Assembly (NCBI GenBank): GCA_950022495.1
Contig: CATLLJ010000001.1
Location: 1 to 64,000 of the forward strand
Length of the DNA stretch: 64,000 nt
Reading direction: 5' to 3'
From: an uncultured bacterium
GTDB lineage: Bacteria > Cyanobacteriota > Vampirovibrionia > Gastranaerophilales > Gastranaerophilaceae
This document shows positions 8,578-17,442 of this stretch, one piece after another. A program made the translations under genes and the position numbers. The notes beneath the pieces are model-generated. The model made no database searches, was not told where the DNA came from, and saw nothing but the letters and a program-made list of their open reading frames with translations. Each line of letters opens with the position of its first letter. Position 1 is the stretch's first letter.

Positions 8578-8581
8578 GGTA

Positions 8582-9202
8582 ATGATTTTAAAAACCTATG
8601 TAGAAGGACCAATTGACGCTAATAACTATCTTCTTATTGATGAAGACTCAAAAGAAGCAGTTTTAATTGACTGTTCTGCAGCCCGTCCTGAACTTATTGA
8701 AGAAATAAAAAATCTTGGTGTAAAACTTAAGTATATTTTATTAACTCACGGGCATTTTGACCATATTCTCGGGGTTGAAAAATTTAAAGAAGTTTTCGGA
8801 ATTGATGCCTATGTTTCAGAAGATGATATTCCACAGGTAAAAGCAACACCTGATATGATTCAAATGTTCACAGGGTTAAAAGTACCGCAGATTACTGGAA
8901 TTGATAAATTCGTAAAAGATGGTGATGAATTTACCATAGGAAACACTAAAATAAAAGCCCTGACAACACCGGGTCACACAGAAGGCGGAATGTGTTATCT
9001 TGTTGAAGATAAATTATTTTCAGGCGATACACTATTTCAACGCAGTGTCGGCAGAACAGATTTTCCGGGCGGAAGTTTTGAAAAACTTTCTAAAAGTATC
9101 AAAGAAAAATTATTTTTATTACCGGAGGATATAGAAGTTTATCCCGGACACGGTCCAAAAACATCTATAGGGTTTGAGAAAAAATATAACGAAATTTTAT
9201 AA
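8582..9202 (+). CDS. MBL-fold metallo-hydrolase, glyoxalase II-like
   Basis: This 206-residue enzyme carries the metallo-beta-lactamase motif LTHGHFDH at about residues 58-65, a second metal ligand in TPGHTEGG, and the FSGDTLF and YPGHGP motifs. This short form resembles the YcbL/GloB-like subgroup, thioester or phosphodiester hydrolases with two metal ions. The natural substrate cannot be told from sequence. It starts four bases after kdsA and 15 before pheS, so it is in the same operon. Confidence 0.88.
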   Translation: MILKTYVEGPIDANNYLLIDEDSKEAVLIDCSAARPELIEEIKNLGVKLKYILLTHGHFDHILGVEKFKEVFGIDAYVSEDDIPQVKATPDMIQMFTGLKVPQITGIDKFVKDGDEFTIGNTKIKALTTPGHTEGGMCYLVEDKLFSGDTLFQRSVGRTDFPGGSFEKLSKSIKEKLFLLPEDIEVYPGHGPKTSIGFEKKYNEIL

Positions 9203-9217
9203 TATTGAGGTATAAAT

Positions 9218-10258
9218 ATGAAAGAACAATTAGAAAAAATATATGCAGATGCAGCAGCTGATATTGAAAAAGCTTGTACAGTAAAAGATTTGGAAGACGT
9301 TAAATTTAAATACTTAAGCCGAAAAGGTGAATTTAACGAAATAAAAAAAGGTTTAAAAGATCTTTCTGTTGAGGATAAAAAAATTGTCGGAGCTTTAGCT
9401 AACGATATTACACAGAAACTTGAAACATCTATTAAAGAAAAATTTCAATTGTTCTATGAAAAAGAATTGAATGAAAAACTTCAAAAAGAAAAAATTGATG
9501 TAACATTACCGGGACAATATATTCCGCGTGGACATGTTCATCCGCTGACTTCAACAACAAATGAAATTTGTTCAATCTTCCAGAGTCTTGGATTTTCAAT
9601 TGTACCGGATGAATTTGGTCCGGAAGTTGAAACCGAATACTACAACTTTGATATGTTAAATGTTCCGAAAGATCACCCTGCACGTGATATGCAGGATACT
9701 TTCTATACAAATATTGCAAAGAATGTAGTATTAAGAAGCCAGACTTCAGGTTCTCAAATACACGCAATGGAAGGTAAAAATCCTCCTATTAGAATTATTG
9801 CACCGGGAAGAGTTTATCGTAATGAAAACGTAAATTCACGTAAAAACAACTTCTTCCACCAAATTGAAGGATTGTATGTTGATAAAAATATTACTTTCGG
9901 AGATTTAAAAGGTGTTTTAAACGAATTTATCAGAATATATTTTGGAGAAAGCAGACCTACAAGATTTAGAAGCAGTTTCTTCCCGTTCACAGAACCTTCT
10001 GCAGAAGTTGATGTTCAATGCATTATGTGCGGAGGAAAAGGCTGCAGAACTTGTTCCGGAACCGGCTGGTTAGAAATTTTAGGTTCAGGTATGGTAGACC
10101 CGAATGTTCTTCGCGGTGTTGGTATTGATCCTGATGTATATTCAGGCTTTGCATTTGGTATGGGTGTTGAAAGACTGGCTATGCTTAAGTATGCAATTGA
10201 TGACATTAGATTATTCTTTAATAATGATGTTAGATTTTCCCAACAGTTCCATAAATAA
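9218..10258 (+). CDS. pheS: Phenylalanine-tRNA ligase alpha subunit
   Basis: PheS charges tRNA-Phe as part of an (alpha-beta)2 complex. The 346-residue protein has the N-terminal coiled coil, class II motif 2 (APGRVYRNENVNSRKNNFFHQIEG), FPFTEPSAEVDVQC, the small Cys-rich loop CIMCGGKGCRTCSGTGW and motif 3 (GFAFGMGVERLAMLKY). A GAGGT site precedes the ATG. The partner pheT is not adjacent, which is a departure from the common pheST operon. Confidence 0.97.
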   Translation: MKEQLEKIYADAAADIEKACTVKDLEDVKFKYLSRKGEFNEIKKGLKDLSVEDKKIVGALANDITQKLETSIKEKFQLFYEKELNEKLQKEKIDVTLPGQYIPRGHVHPLTSTTNEICSIFQSLGFSIVPDEFGPEVETEYYNFDMLNVPKDHPARDMQDTFYTNIAKNVVLRSQTSGSQIHAMEGKNPPIRIIAPGRVYRNENVNSRKNNFFHQIEGLYVDKNITFGDLKGVLNEFIRIYFGESRPTRFRSSFFPFTEPSAEVDVQCIMCGGKGCRTCSGTGWLEILGSGMVDPNVLRGVGIDPDVYSGFAFGMGVERLAMLKYAIDDIRLFFNNDVRFSQQFHK

Positions 10259-10282
10259 AATTTAAGAAATACGAGGATTTTT

Positions 10283-11674
10283 ATGTCAATAATAATAATG
10301 ATTTTATTACTCAGCTTTTTGGTTTTAGTACACGAAGCCGGTCATTTTCTTGCTGCACGTGCATTTAAAATTAAAGTATCAAAGTTCGGATTTGGTTTAC
10401 CAATTGGACCAACCTTGTGGAGTAAAAAAATCGGTGATGTAGAAGTTCTGGTACACGCATTCTTATTAGGCGGTTATGTATCTTTTCCAGATGATGAAAA
10501 AGATTCAGATTTGCCTGCTGATTCCGAAGAAAGATTTATCAACAAACCTGTTTGGCAAAGAATGGTTGTAATCTCTGCCGGCGTTATTGCAAATATTATT
10601 ACTGCGTTTTTACTTGTATTTATCACTGCTGTAGCGTGGGGTAAACTTCCATCCGGCAGCTATGATGTTTATATAAACAAAATCGCAGCAGCCAAAGACG
10701 AATCTGTTTGGCAAAGCGGAATGCAAAACGGCGACAGAGTTATAAAAATTAATGGTTCTGATATTGGTTCAAGTTATGCATTGACTTTATATGCTCAAAA
10801 CAGTAAACCTTTTGACGGTAAAATTGAAAAAGAATTTTACGAACAAAATTTAAAAACTGTTAAACTTTTAAATCCAAAATTTACAGAAGATGAAATAATA
10901 CCGGAAGGTACTGAAATTACTGTTCCTACAATAATTGAAGAGCCTGCATTGAAAATTGATAATGAAGCCTTAAAAGGTTATAAAATATATAAAGATGACC
11001 AAATTACATTAACGGAAAATCAAGTAAACTTGAATAAAAAAATAATGAGAGGCTCTATATGCAAGCTAAAAGAAAATAAAACATTTATTTCTGATGGCAA
11101 GATTTCTCTAAAAGACACTGCTTATGCAATTTCAGACAGCAGACGTCCGTTAAATATTACCGTTTTACGCAACGGCAAAGAAATCAACTTAAATACAATT
11201 TATCCAAATGAAAAAGGTATGATTGGTGTTGCAATAGAAGCCCGTCAAGTTCTTGTCCCTACAAAAAATCTTGGAGCTGCAATTAAAGGAAGCTTCCAGT
11301 ATATGTGGGAACAAACATACATGCTGGTATACGGATTATGGCAATTATTTACAGGTAAAGTTCCATTAAAAGATTTACACGGAATTGTTGTAATTACCAA
11401 AATCGGCGGTGACGTAATCCAAAACAGCGGATTTTTCTCAGGATTACTGCTGACAGCAATGATATCTCTTGACTTAGCACTGGTGAATTTCTTGCCAATT
11501 CCTGCATTAGACGGCGGACATTTTATGTTTTTGCTAATAGAACAGCTACGCGGCAAGCCTGTTGATGAAGAAACAATAAATAAAGTAAGTTCTTTCTTTT
11601 TCTTATTGCTAATTATATTTATGGTTCTTGTTGTATTTAATGATATTTACGCTCTTGTAAAACATAAATTATAA
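10283..11674 (+). CDS. rseP: RIP metalloprotease, RseP/site-2 protease family
   Basis: This inner-membrane zinc protease cuts anti-sigma factors or signal peptide remnants within the membrane. The 463-residue protein has HEAGH at residues 18-22, the third metal ligand in FLPIPALDGGHF near the C-terminus, and four hydrophobic segments. A PDZ-like region follows the second helix. It is longer than many family members because of an insert of about 100 residues between residues 175 and 300 that is charged and lacks membrane helices. It is the last gene of the kdsA run. Confidence 0.9.
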   Translation: MSIIIMILLLSFLVLVHEAGHFLAARAFKIKVSKFGFGLPIGPTLWSKKIGDVEVLVHAFLLGGYVSFPDDEKDSDLPADSEERFINKPVWQRMVVISAGVIANIITAFLLVFITAVAWGKLPSGSYDVYINKIAAAKDESVWQSGMQNGDRVIKINGSDIGSSYALTLYAQNSKPFDGKIEKEFYEQNLKTVKLLNPKFTEDEIIPEGTEITVPTIIEEPALKIDNEALKGYKIYKDDQITLTENQVNLNKKIMRGSICKLKENKTFISDGKISLKDTAYAISDSRRPLNITVLRNGKEINLNTIYPNEKGMIGVAIEARQVLVPTKNLGAAIKGSFQYMWEQTYMLVYGLWQLFTGKVPLKDLHGIVVITKIGGDVIQNSGFFSGLLLTAMISLDLALVNFLPIPALDGGHFMFLLIEQLRGKPVDEETINKVSSFFFLLLIIFMVLVVFNDIYALVKHKL

Positions 11675-11727
11675 TAAAAATCTCCTGTTTGTGGTACAAT
11701 TGAGCTTGTATAAAGGGAGATAGAGAA

Positions 11728-13062
11728 ATGTTAGATTTTATTCAGTCGCATGGCATGATAATATCAGGTGCAATACTTTTAATTGCATATATTTTTATTG
11801 CCAGCGAAAAAATTCAAAAATCTGTTGTAGCATTAGTTGGAGCTTCTTTAACAATGTTACTGGGATTAATTCCTTTTGCTGGTCATTTAGATACTAAGAC
11901 AATGACTTATGTAAAAGGTGTTTTTGAACACGTAGATTTTGAAGTAATTTTCTTACTTATTGGTATGATGATTATTGTAAATATTGCAAGCAGAAGCGGT
12001 GTGTTCAAATGGATGGCACTAAATCTTTTAAAGGCTACAAAAGGACATCCAAAAACTGTACTATTCGCACTTGCTGCATTTACTGCAATTGCATCAGCAT
12101 TTTTGGATAACGTAACCACAGTTGTTCTTATGATGCCTATTACTTTTGTTATTGCAAAAGAATTTGATACAGATCCAATACCATTCTTGATTACTGAAGT
12201 TTTAGCTTCAAATATTGGTGGTACTGCAACATTAATTGGCGACCCTCCAAATATTATTATCGGTACCCGTGCGGGTCTAAGTTTCATGGATTTTGTTAAA
12301 GAACTTACGCCAATTGTATTCGTGATATTTATGATTGCTATTGGTGCACTAATCTTTTTATTCAGAAAAGGTTTAAAAGCTACACCTGAAAAAATGGAAC
12401 ATATTGCAAATCTTGATAACTCGCAAACAATCACAGATAAAAAACTTATGATTCGTTCAGTTTTAACTCTGGCATTTGTAATCTTAGGTTTTATTACACA
12501 CGATATTACACATATTTCAGCATTTGTATTTGCGGTTGCCGGTGCATCATTCTTATTGTTATTTGAGAAACCAAAAGAAATTTACAGAGATGTAGAATGG
12601 TTAACAATATTTTTCTTTGTAGGTTTATTCATAATTATTGGCGGATTTGAAGCAAATGGCGGCATCAAATACCTTGCTGACCAGTTAATTGTTTTAACTC
12701 ACGGAAGCTTAAATGCGGCAACAATGATTATTCTTTGGGCTTCAGGAATTCTATCAGGTATAATTGATAATATTCCTTATACAGCAACAATGGCTCCGCT
12801 AATTGAAGAGTTAATCAGCCCTGCAAACCCTAATGCAATTACAGGTAATGTTCACGCTCTATGGTGGGCTTTATCATTAGGTGCTTGTTTAGGCGGAAAC
12901 TTAACTATTATCGGTGCTGCCGCAAATGTTTTGGTCAGCGAAACCGCAGCATCTAAAGGATATAAAATATCTTTCTTAAGATTTATGAAATACGGTGCAT
13001 TAGTAACATTAATTTCATTAGTTTTAAGTTCAATTTATTTATACTTTAAATATTTACACTAA
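11728..13062 (+). CDS. ArsB/NhaD-type ion transporter
   Basis: This 444-residue protein has about 11-12 hydrophobic segments and two inverted half-repeats with hallmark loops: SAFLDNVTTVVLMMPIT near residue 130, ASNIGGTATLIGDPPNIIIG near 160, and GIIDNIPYTATMAPLIEEL in the second half, followed by LGGNLTIIGAAANVLV. These are typical of the ion transporter superfamily that includes NhaD Na+/H+ antiporters and ArsB arsenite permeases. No ars genes are nearby, so Na+/H+ exchange or anion uptake is more likely than arsenite export. It has a GGGAGA ribosome site. Confidence 0.85.
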   Translation: MLDFIQSHGMIISGAILLIAYIFIASEKIQKSVVALVGASLTMLLGLIPFAGHLDTKTMTYVKGVFEHVDFEVIFLLIGMMIIVNIASRSGVFKWMALNLLKATKGHPKTVLFALAAFTAIASAFLDNVTTVVLMMPITFVIAKEFDTDPIPFLITEVLASNIGGTATLIGDPPNIIIGTRAGLSFMDFVKELTPIVFVIFMIAIGALIFLFRKGLKATPEKMEHIANLDNSQTITDKKLMIRSVLTLAFVILGFITHDITHISAFVFAVAGASFLLLFEKPKEIYRDVEWLTIFFFVGLFIIIGGFEANGGIKYLADQLIVLTHGSLNAATMIILWASGILSGIIDNIPYTATMAPLIEELISPANPNAITGNVHALWWALSLGACLGGNLTIIGAAANVLVSETAASKGYKISFLRFMKYGALVTLISLVLSSIYLYFKYLH

Positions 13063-13068
13063 TAATCA

Positions 13069-13104
13069 AAATGACCTCCTTTAAACTTAAAGGAGGTCAT
13101 TTTT
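13069..13104. terminator. Bidirectional terminator overlapping the XRE gene end
   Basis: The stem aaatgacctcctttaa / ttaaaggaggtcattt lies between convergent genes. The last codons and stop of the minus-strand XRE gene lie inside the right arm. Confidence 0.85.
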
Positions 13105-13317
13105 TATTTCTAATAAATCATTTATATCTACATTAAGAAATTTTGCTATTTCAAAGATTTTGCCAACCGATAAATTAAGAATGCCAGATTCAATTTTTGC
13201 AACATAACTCCATGAAACACCCATCAGTTCAGAAAATGTTTCTTGAGTATACCCTTGTTTTATACGGTTTTTTTGAATATTTTTACCTATTTGTTTTATA
13301 ACTGCTTTTTTATCCAT
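13087..13317 (-). CDS. XRE-family DNA-binding regulator
   Basis: This 76-residue protein is little more than a Cro/cI-type helix-turn-helix: IGKNIQKNRIKQGYTQETFSELMGVSWSYVAKIESGILNLSVGKIFEIAKFLNVDINDLL. It lacks an effector domain. It diverges from the prepilin-like gene 83 bases away; an inverted repeat between the two (AATTATA/TATAATT) overlaps that gene's promoter, so repression of the pilin-like gene or autoregulation is a reasonable guess. Confidence 0.9.
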   Translation of the reverse strand: MDKKAVIKQIGKNIQKNRIKQGYTQETFSELMGVSWSYVAKIESGILNLSVGKIFEIAKFLNVDINDLLEIKNDLL

Positions 13318-13354
13318 ATTATTTATTATCGTATATTATAGATATATTTTTGTA

Positions 13355-13382
13355 TTGACATATAATTATATTCATATATAAT
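13355..13382 (+). promoter_or_regulatory. Promoter of the prepilin-like gene with embedded dyad
   Basis: Perfect TTGACA, 16-base spacer, TATAAT. The dyad AATTATA-ttcata-TATAATT spans the spacer and -10 box and could be an operator for the divergent XRE regulator. Confidence 0.8.
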
Positions 13383-13400
13383 TGAATACAAGGAGAGAAT

Positions 13401-14108
13401 ATGAAAAAAGGTTTTACATTAGCCGAAGTTTTGATTACTATCGGCATAATTGGAATTGTCGCAGCAATCACTATACCTTCAATTATTACAGCATATAGAA
13501 GAATTGCATACCCGATACAATTAAAAGCCGTCTATAGTAAACTTTTAGTTGCACAAAAAACATTAAATGATGAATATGGGACACCGGATGAGTGGCAATA
13601 TACAAACTACATAACAGACAAGGACGATAGTCTAAATGTTGAAATATTTAATAGATATGCAACAGAACTTTCTGCGTTATCCACTAAAGATAGAGGTGTT
13701 TATAAATATTTAGAAGCAGGATTATCGCCATCCGCCTTACAACTAAATGGAAAGGCTGCAAAGGGAGTTCCTGGATGGGCTACAGGATATTATATTTTTG
13801 AAGGAGGACACTGCAGAAGTATGCAATTAAAAAGCGGTGCTACAATCGTTGTGTATTTCGCAAATGGAACATCCGGTGCTGTATTATGGCCTTTGATTAA
13901 TAAAAAAATGTATGCTGCATTCATGATTGATATAAATGGTTCTTCAAAACCAAATATTATTGGAAGGGATATATTTGCATTCGGATTAAAAGGCGGTTCA
14001 AGTTCAATAGTTCCATACATGGATGATACTTCGGATTGTAACAAATTGGGTGCCGGCTTATCCTGCTCTAGAAAAATAATTGAAGATGACTGGAAAATGA
14101 ATTATTAA
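13401..14108 (+). CDS. Type IV prepilin-like secreted protein
   Basis: The 235-residue product begins MKKGFTLAEVLITIGIIGIVAAITIPSII, a class III signal: basic leader, G before F-T-L-A-E, then a hydrophobic helix, cut by a prepilin peptidase. The mature globular part (residues 30-235) has Cys pairs (GGHCRS, DTSDCNK, GLSCSRK) and aromatic/Gly-rich beta segments, as in minor pseudopilins. A strong AAGGAG site precedes the ATG. It is a single gene between a perfect promoter and a terminator, next to an XRE regulator. It could be a minor pilin or a type II secretion pseudopilin. Confidence 0.85.
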   Translation: MKKGFTLAEVLITIGIIGIVAAITIPSIITAYRRIAYPIQLKAVYSKLLVAQKTLNDEYGTPDEWQYTNYITDKDDSLNVEIFNRYATELSALSTKDRGVYKYLEAGLSPSALQLNGKAAKGVPGWATGYYIFEGGHCRSMQLKSGATIVVYFANGTSGAVLWPLINKKMYAAFMIDINGSSKPNIIGRDIFAFGLKGGSSSIVPYMDDTSDCNKLGAGLSCSRKIIEDDWKMNY

Positions 14109-14113
14109 TTTGT

Positions 14114-14149
14114 AAAAGAGCATTTTGAAATACTCAAAATGCTCTTTTT
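14114..14149. terminator. Bidirectional terminator
   Basis: The stem aaaagagcattttga / tcaaaatgctctttt is followed by T residues on both strands, between convergent genes. Confidence 0.85.
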
Positions 14150-14172
14150 AGGTAATGAATGGTAATTATGCC

Positions 14173-16191
14173 TTATTCATTACATCCAAAAGCGATAGTA
14201 AGATGTTCTCTTGGATTTACTGCAGATATTTTATATCCGCGAGGATCAACAAGGTAAGCAAATTCATCACCGGTAGTTTGGAATAAGCCCATTGTACCTG
14301 ATAAAGCAGTTCTTGTTACGTCAATAGGAGCTTTAACTGTTTCCCATAAACCGTCACCTAAGTTACGAGCAGCAGCACCGAATTGTCCCTGGAATGCGTG
14401 ACCTAACATATAACCTGCATCATTAGATACGTTTTCAACAGCGTTACCAACGTTAGTTAAGATACCGCCTGCAGTTCTGCCGACAACACCAACAAGGGAA
14501 CCTGCCCATGTGAATGGCATTTCGACAAGTCTTGCAACAGGGTTAACATTTTTAGATTTGTTAATTTGAGCTTGTAAGATTTGTTTAGGTAATTTTGTCT
14601 TACAGTCACCATTTTTGATTTCAGTGAATGAAAGTTTTAATGCACCTTTGTCGCAGCCAGAAGGTCTGATAACTTCTACAACCTGACCTGTTACTGTTGA
14701 ACCGCAAGGATACGTTCTGCCGTTGATTGTAATATCTTCAAGAGTATTTGCTCTGAAGTATTGTCCTACGTGAGAAGATTTAGCAGTAATCTGGTCTATC
14801 ATTGATAATTTCAAAGTAGGGATTTTAACTATTTCTTCATGTTCTACAAATGCATTCTTTTCTACAGGGCAAGCCGGACAAATGCTGTTTGCAGTTTTAG
14901 GATTTGTGTCATAACCCAATGCTACACGAACTGTTTGCATCATTGAAGCAATATCAGCACGGGATGCATCTTTGTTTGGCATAATCATGTTAGGTGTAGG
15001 TGAATCTTTTAATGCACCATTTTCTAATGATTTTGCAACAGGAATTCTCGCCCAATCAGGAACTTTATTTCCATCAGCATATCTGCTTAAAATTTCATCA
15101 GCTTTGCATCTGTCAATATCACAAGTCATACCTTTAGCAATTGAAGTTAAAGCTTCAACACGTGTTACAGGAGCCTGTGGTCTGAATGTTCTATTTGGAT
15201 AGCCTTTTAACAGGTCTTCGTCAACAGCTTTTGCAATTGCTGCATTAGCCCAGTTTGAAGTTGGAACATCTGAGAACATAGCTTGTCTGTCTAAATCACA
15301 GTTAAGGTTAAAACCTTTAACTAGCATTGTTGCAAATTCTGCACGAGAGATATTTCTGTTTGGTTTAAATAAACCATCAGGATAACCTACAACAACATCA
15401 TTTACAGCTAATTTATCAATATCACATGATGCCCAATGACTATTTGGAACATCCGGGAACATGCAACCGCCGAAAGGGGCTGCCGCACCTGTGATATTAT
15501 TTTGAATTTGTTGAGGAATTTCGTATGGAATTAATGTTTTTTTTACGGCATTAATTGAATTTGCAGACTGAATATCTATGGGACAAGCGTTTCCGTCTAC
15601 TCGGCATTCATTTCTGTCAATAGGAATACCATTATATTTATTAGGACATTCATTTAAGCATGGCATTTGAGTAGCTGCACCGGTAATTTGACCTTGAGTT
15701 GCAACTGTTGTACCTGCAATATTTGAAGACATTCTGCCAGCAGGACATCCTCTCATAGCAGTTTCTGTTGAGAAAATTGAGTTTGCAGGTTCACCAACAT
15801 AGTTGTTTGTACCATAAACAGCTTGAGGGTAACCGTAAACTTGTTTCATTTCTGCTCTGTCAGGTTTTCCTGTTTGCGGGCATAATGCGGCAGATGGAAC
15901 AGCCGGTTTATCACAACTTATTTCATCAGGACATCCGCAATCTTTTTTTACAGGACATGGGTCTTTTACAGGGCAAGGATCTTTCTTCTTGCATCCGCAA
16001 TCTGTTTTTACTTTTTTACATTTGTTGCAGGTTTGCGGAGCCTGAACTGGACATGCCGGTCCTGTTACTACAGGAAGAGCTTCCTCCGGTGCTTGGGTAT
16101 TGCACGGGCAGGCTGCCATCGCAGAAGTCAAGGAACACGTTGCTATTCCAACGGCAATCGCAGCTGCCACAGTTAGTTTTTTAATTGACAT
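14173..16191 (-). CDS. SLH-domain envelope protein with Cys-rich N-terminus
   Basis: This 672-residue exported protein has a signal peptide at 1-27 (cleavage near AMA-ACPC). A Cys/Pro/Lys-rich segment at about 28-100 includes CNKCKK, CGCKKKDPCPVKDPCPVKKDCGC. Three S-layer homology repeats follow at about 240-420 (FPDVPNSHWASCDIDKLA...GYPDGLFKPNRNISRAEFATML; FSDVPTSNWANAAI...GYPNRTFRPQAPVTRVEA; a degenerate third). The C-terminal part resembles the secreted protein at 16590-17441. SLH domains anchor proteins to peptidoglycan-linked polymers. A perfect AAGGAGGT site and a long 5' leader suggest high expression. Confidence 0.85.
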   Translation of the reverse strand: MSIKKLTVAAAIAVGIATCSLTSAMAACPCNTQAPEEALPVVTGPACPVQAPQTCNKCKKVKTDCGCKKKDPCPVKDPCPVKKDCGCPDEISCDKPAVPSAALCPQTGKPDRAEMKQVYGYPQAVYGTNNYVGEPANSIFSTETAMRGCPAGRMSSNIAGTTVATQGQITGAATQMPCLNECPNKYNGIPIDRNECRVDGNACPIDIQSANSINAVKKTLIPYEIPQQIQNNITGAAAPFGGCMFPDVPNSHWASCDIDKLAVNDVVVGYPDGLFKPNRNISRAEFATMLVKGFNLNCDLDRQAMFSDVPTSNWANAAIAKAVDEDLLKGYPNRTFRPQAPVTRVEALTSIAKGMTCDIDRCKADEILSRYADGNKVPDWARIPVAKSLENGALKDSPTPNMIMPNKDASRADIASMMQTVRVALGYDTNPKTANSICPACPVEKNAFVEHEEIVKIPTLKLSMIDQITAKSSHVGQYFRANTLEDITINGRTYPCGSTVTGQVVEVIRPSGCDKGALKLSFTEIKNGDCKTKLPKQILQAQINKSKNVNPVARLVEMPFTWAGSLVGVVGRTAGGILTNVGNAVENVSNDAGYMLGHAFQGQFGAAARNLGDGLWETVKAPIDVTRTALSGTMGLFQTTGDEFAYLVDPRGYKISAVNPREHLTIAFGCNE

Positions 16192-16433
16192 TTTTACCTC
16201 CTTGTTTAGTGTGAGTTTTGTTTAAAATAAACAAAAGTTTTATTTAAAAAACAAACTTATAACCAGATTATGTACTTTTCAAAGAGTTGAAAACATTAGC
16301 AGAATTACTTATTCAACAGGGTAATCTTGTAACTGCTAAGTTTGTAACAATTTGTGTACAATTAGCAATTTTTCGCTAAAATATGTTTTATTATATATGT
16401 GTGAAGTTTTAAATTAGGCAAGTGTGTATTATT
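16192..16433. other. Divergent promoter region of SLH gene and small ORF
   Basis: The minus strand holds TTTGAA, a 16-base spacer and TATAAG about 60-90 bases upstream of the SLH ATG, a plausible promoter with a long AT-rich leader. On the + strand, AT-rich sequence leads into the 48-codon ORF. No riboswitch-like structure was recognised. Confidence 0.4.
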
Positions 16434-16580
16434 ATGTATAGTAAAGAATTTATGAAATTTTTATACGGATATCAAAAGGATGAGTTCAAGCCGAAAGAAC
16501 CACCTAAATACGAAATTCGTTTCAAAACTCCAAGTTCGGGCAAATTAGCTAAAGTTTATGTAACTGAAGAAGCTAAATAA
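16434..16580 (+). CDS. Small hypothetical protein (48 aa)
   Basis: This ORF is too short for the supplied track: MYSKEFMKFLYGYQKDEF ... LAKVYVTEEAK. It is highly charged (many Lys and Glu), has no membrane segment, and uses codons like its neighbours. It fills the gap between the divergent SLH gene and the convergent secreted-protein gene, and its stop is nine bases from the end of the latter. No strong ribosome site is seen. It is a plausible small protein, but could be chance. Confidence 0.5.
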   Translation: MYSKEFMKFLYGYQKDEFKPKEPPKYEIRFKTPSSGKLAKVYVTEEAK

Positions 16581-16589
16581 TTAGTAGAA

Positions 16590-17441
16590 TTAGTTTACAT
16601 AAGCTGCTTCGAGCAATTTTATTTCAAAAGAACTTCCTGACGGAATTGACAGATTGCCCCCTGTCGATTTTAGTGCAGTTAACGGAGACAATAATGTACA
16701 AACAGAATATCCGGCAAATCCTGCTATTGTTGGAATTGGAGATAAGATAACTAATATAGGGTTATCTGCCATTTTTGCAGAAGTTCTTCGAGATTTTCTA
16801 TAAAAAGCTTCACCCTTGTCTATTTGTTTAGCAATCCCTTTCCAATATTGGCGTTTGCCTTTTATGTTATTAAAAAATATTTTCTTTGAGTTTGCTTTAG
16901 TAATCTTTGCATTTACGGGAAAGTTTCTGCCGTTATAGCTCATACCGGTAACTCTAATCACAACAAGTCCGCCATTTCCTGTTTTTTGAGGACGGTGAGA
17001 TTCTTCAATTACACCATAAAATTTTGTCCCTGAAGGAATAGAAACAGCCCCCTTATAGAGTGGAGCATAAGATGTAAATGAAATATTAGTACCGGAACGC
17101 TGCCAATCAGATATTGCGTGATTTGAACGAACCTGAAATTTTGTACCTGAAGAAATTTTTAAACCACCTTTTGAACTTACTTTAGTAACATTAGGAAGAT
17201 TGACTGAATACACAGGTGTTGTTTTTGGAACAGAAGATTGTCCAACATTAGAAGAAGAAGATGTTGATGGAGCAGTTTTTGGCAAAGGCGGAACATCATA
17301 CTTAAGCTTGTCTGCATCATATTTTTTCTTAATTTCTTCATCTACAGACATATCCAGTTCATACGAAAAAACCGGCAATATTCCAAATATTACTGCCATC
17401 AAAAATACTAAAACTTTTTTGATATTTAAAAAATTTTTCAT
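16590..17441 (-). CDS. Secreted protein related to the SLH protein C-terminal domain
   Basis: This 283-residue protein has a signal peptide at about 1-26 (VLVFLMAVIFGILPVFS-YE), a Pro/Ser/Thr-rich linker to about 75, then a domain with SIPSGTKFYGVIEESHRPQKTGNGGLVVIRVTGMSYNGRNFPVNAKI. The same pattern (G-x-V-x-G-x-V ... G-x-L-x-I/L ... I) is seen in the SLH protein around its residues 490-550, and both end with a small hydrophobic beta-rich tail, so the two appear paralogous in part. Probably periplasmic or outer-membrane associated. Function unknown. Confidence 0.65.
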   Translation of the reverse strand: MKNFLNIKKVLVFLMAVIFGILPVFSYELDMSVDEEIKKKYDADKLKYDVPPLPKTAPSTSSSSNVGQSSVPKTTPVYSVNLPNVTKVSSKGGLKISSGTKFQVRSNHAISDWQRSGTNISFTSYAPLYKGAVSIPSGTKFYGVIEESHRPQKTGNGGLVVIRVTGMSYNGRNFPVNAKITKANSKKIFFNNIKGKRQYWKGIAKQIDKGEAFYRKSRRTSAKMADNPILVILSPIPTIAGFAGYSVCTLLSPLTALKSTGGNLSIPSGSSFEIKLLEAAYVN

Positions 17442-17442
17442 A

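Noticed and set aside
15768-16184. 138-residue ORF antisense to the SLH gene
   Set aside because: It lies inside the Cys-rich N-terminal coding region; the opposite frame has a signal peptide and SLH repeats.
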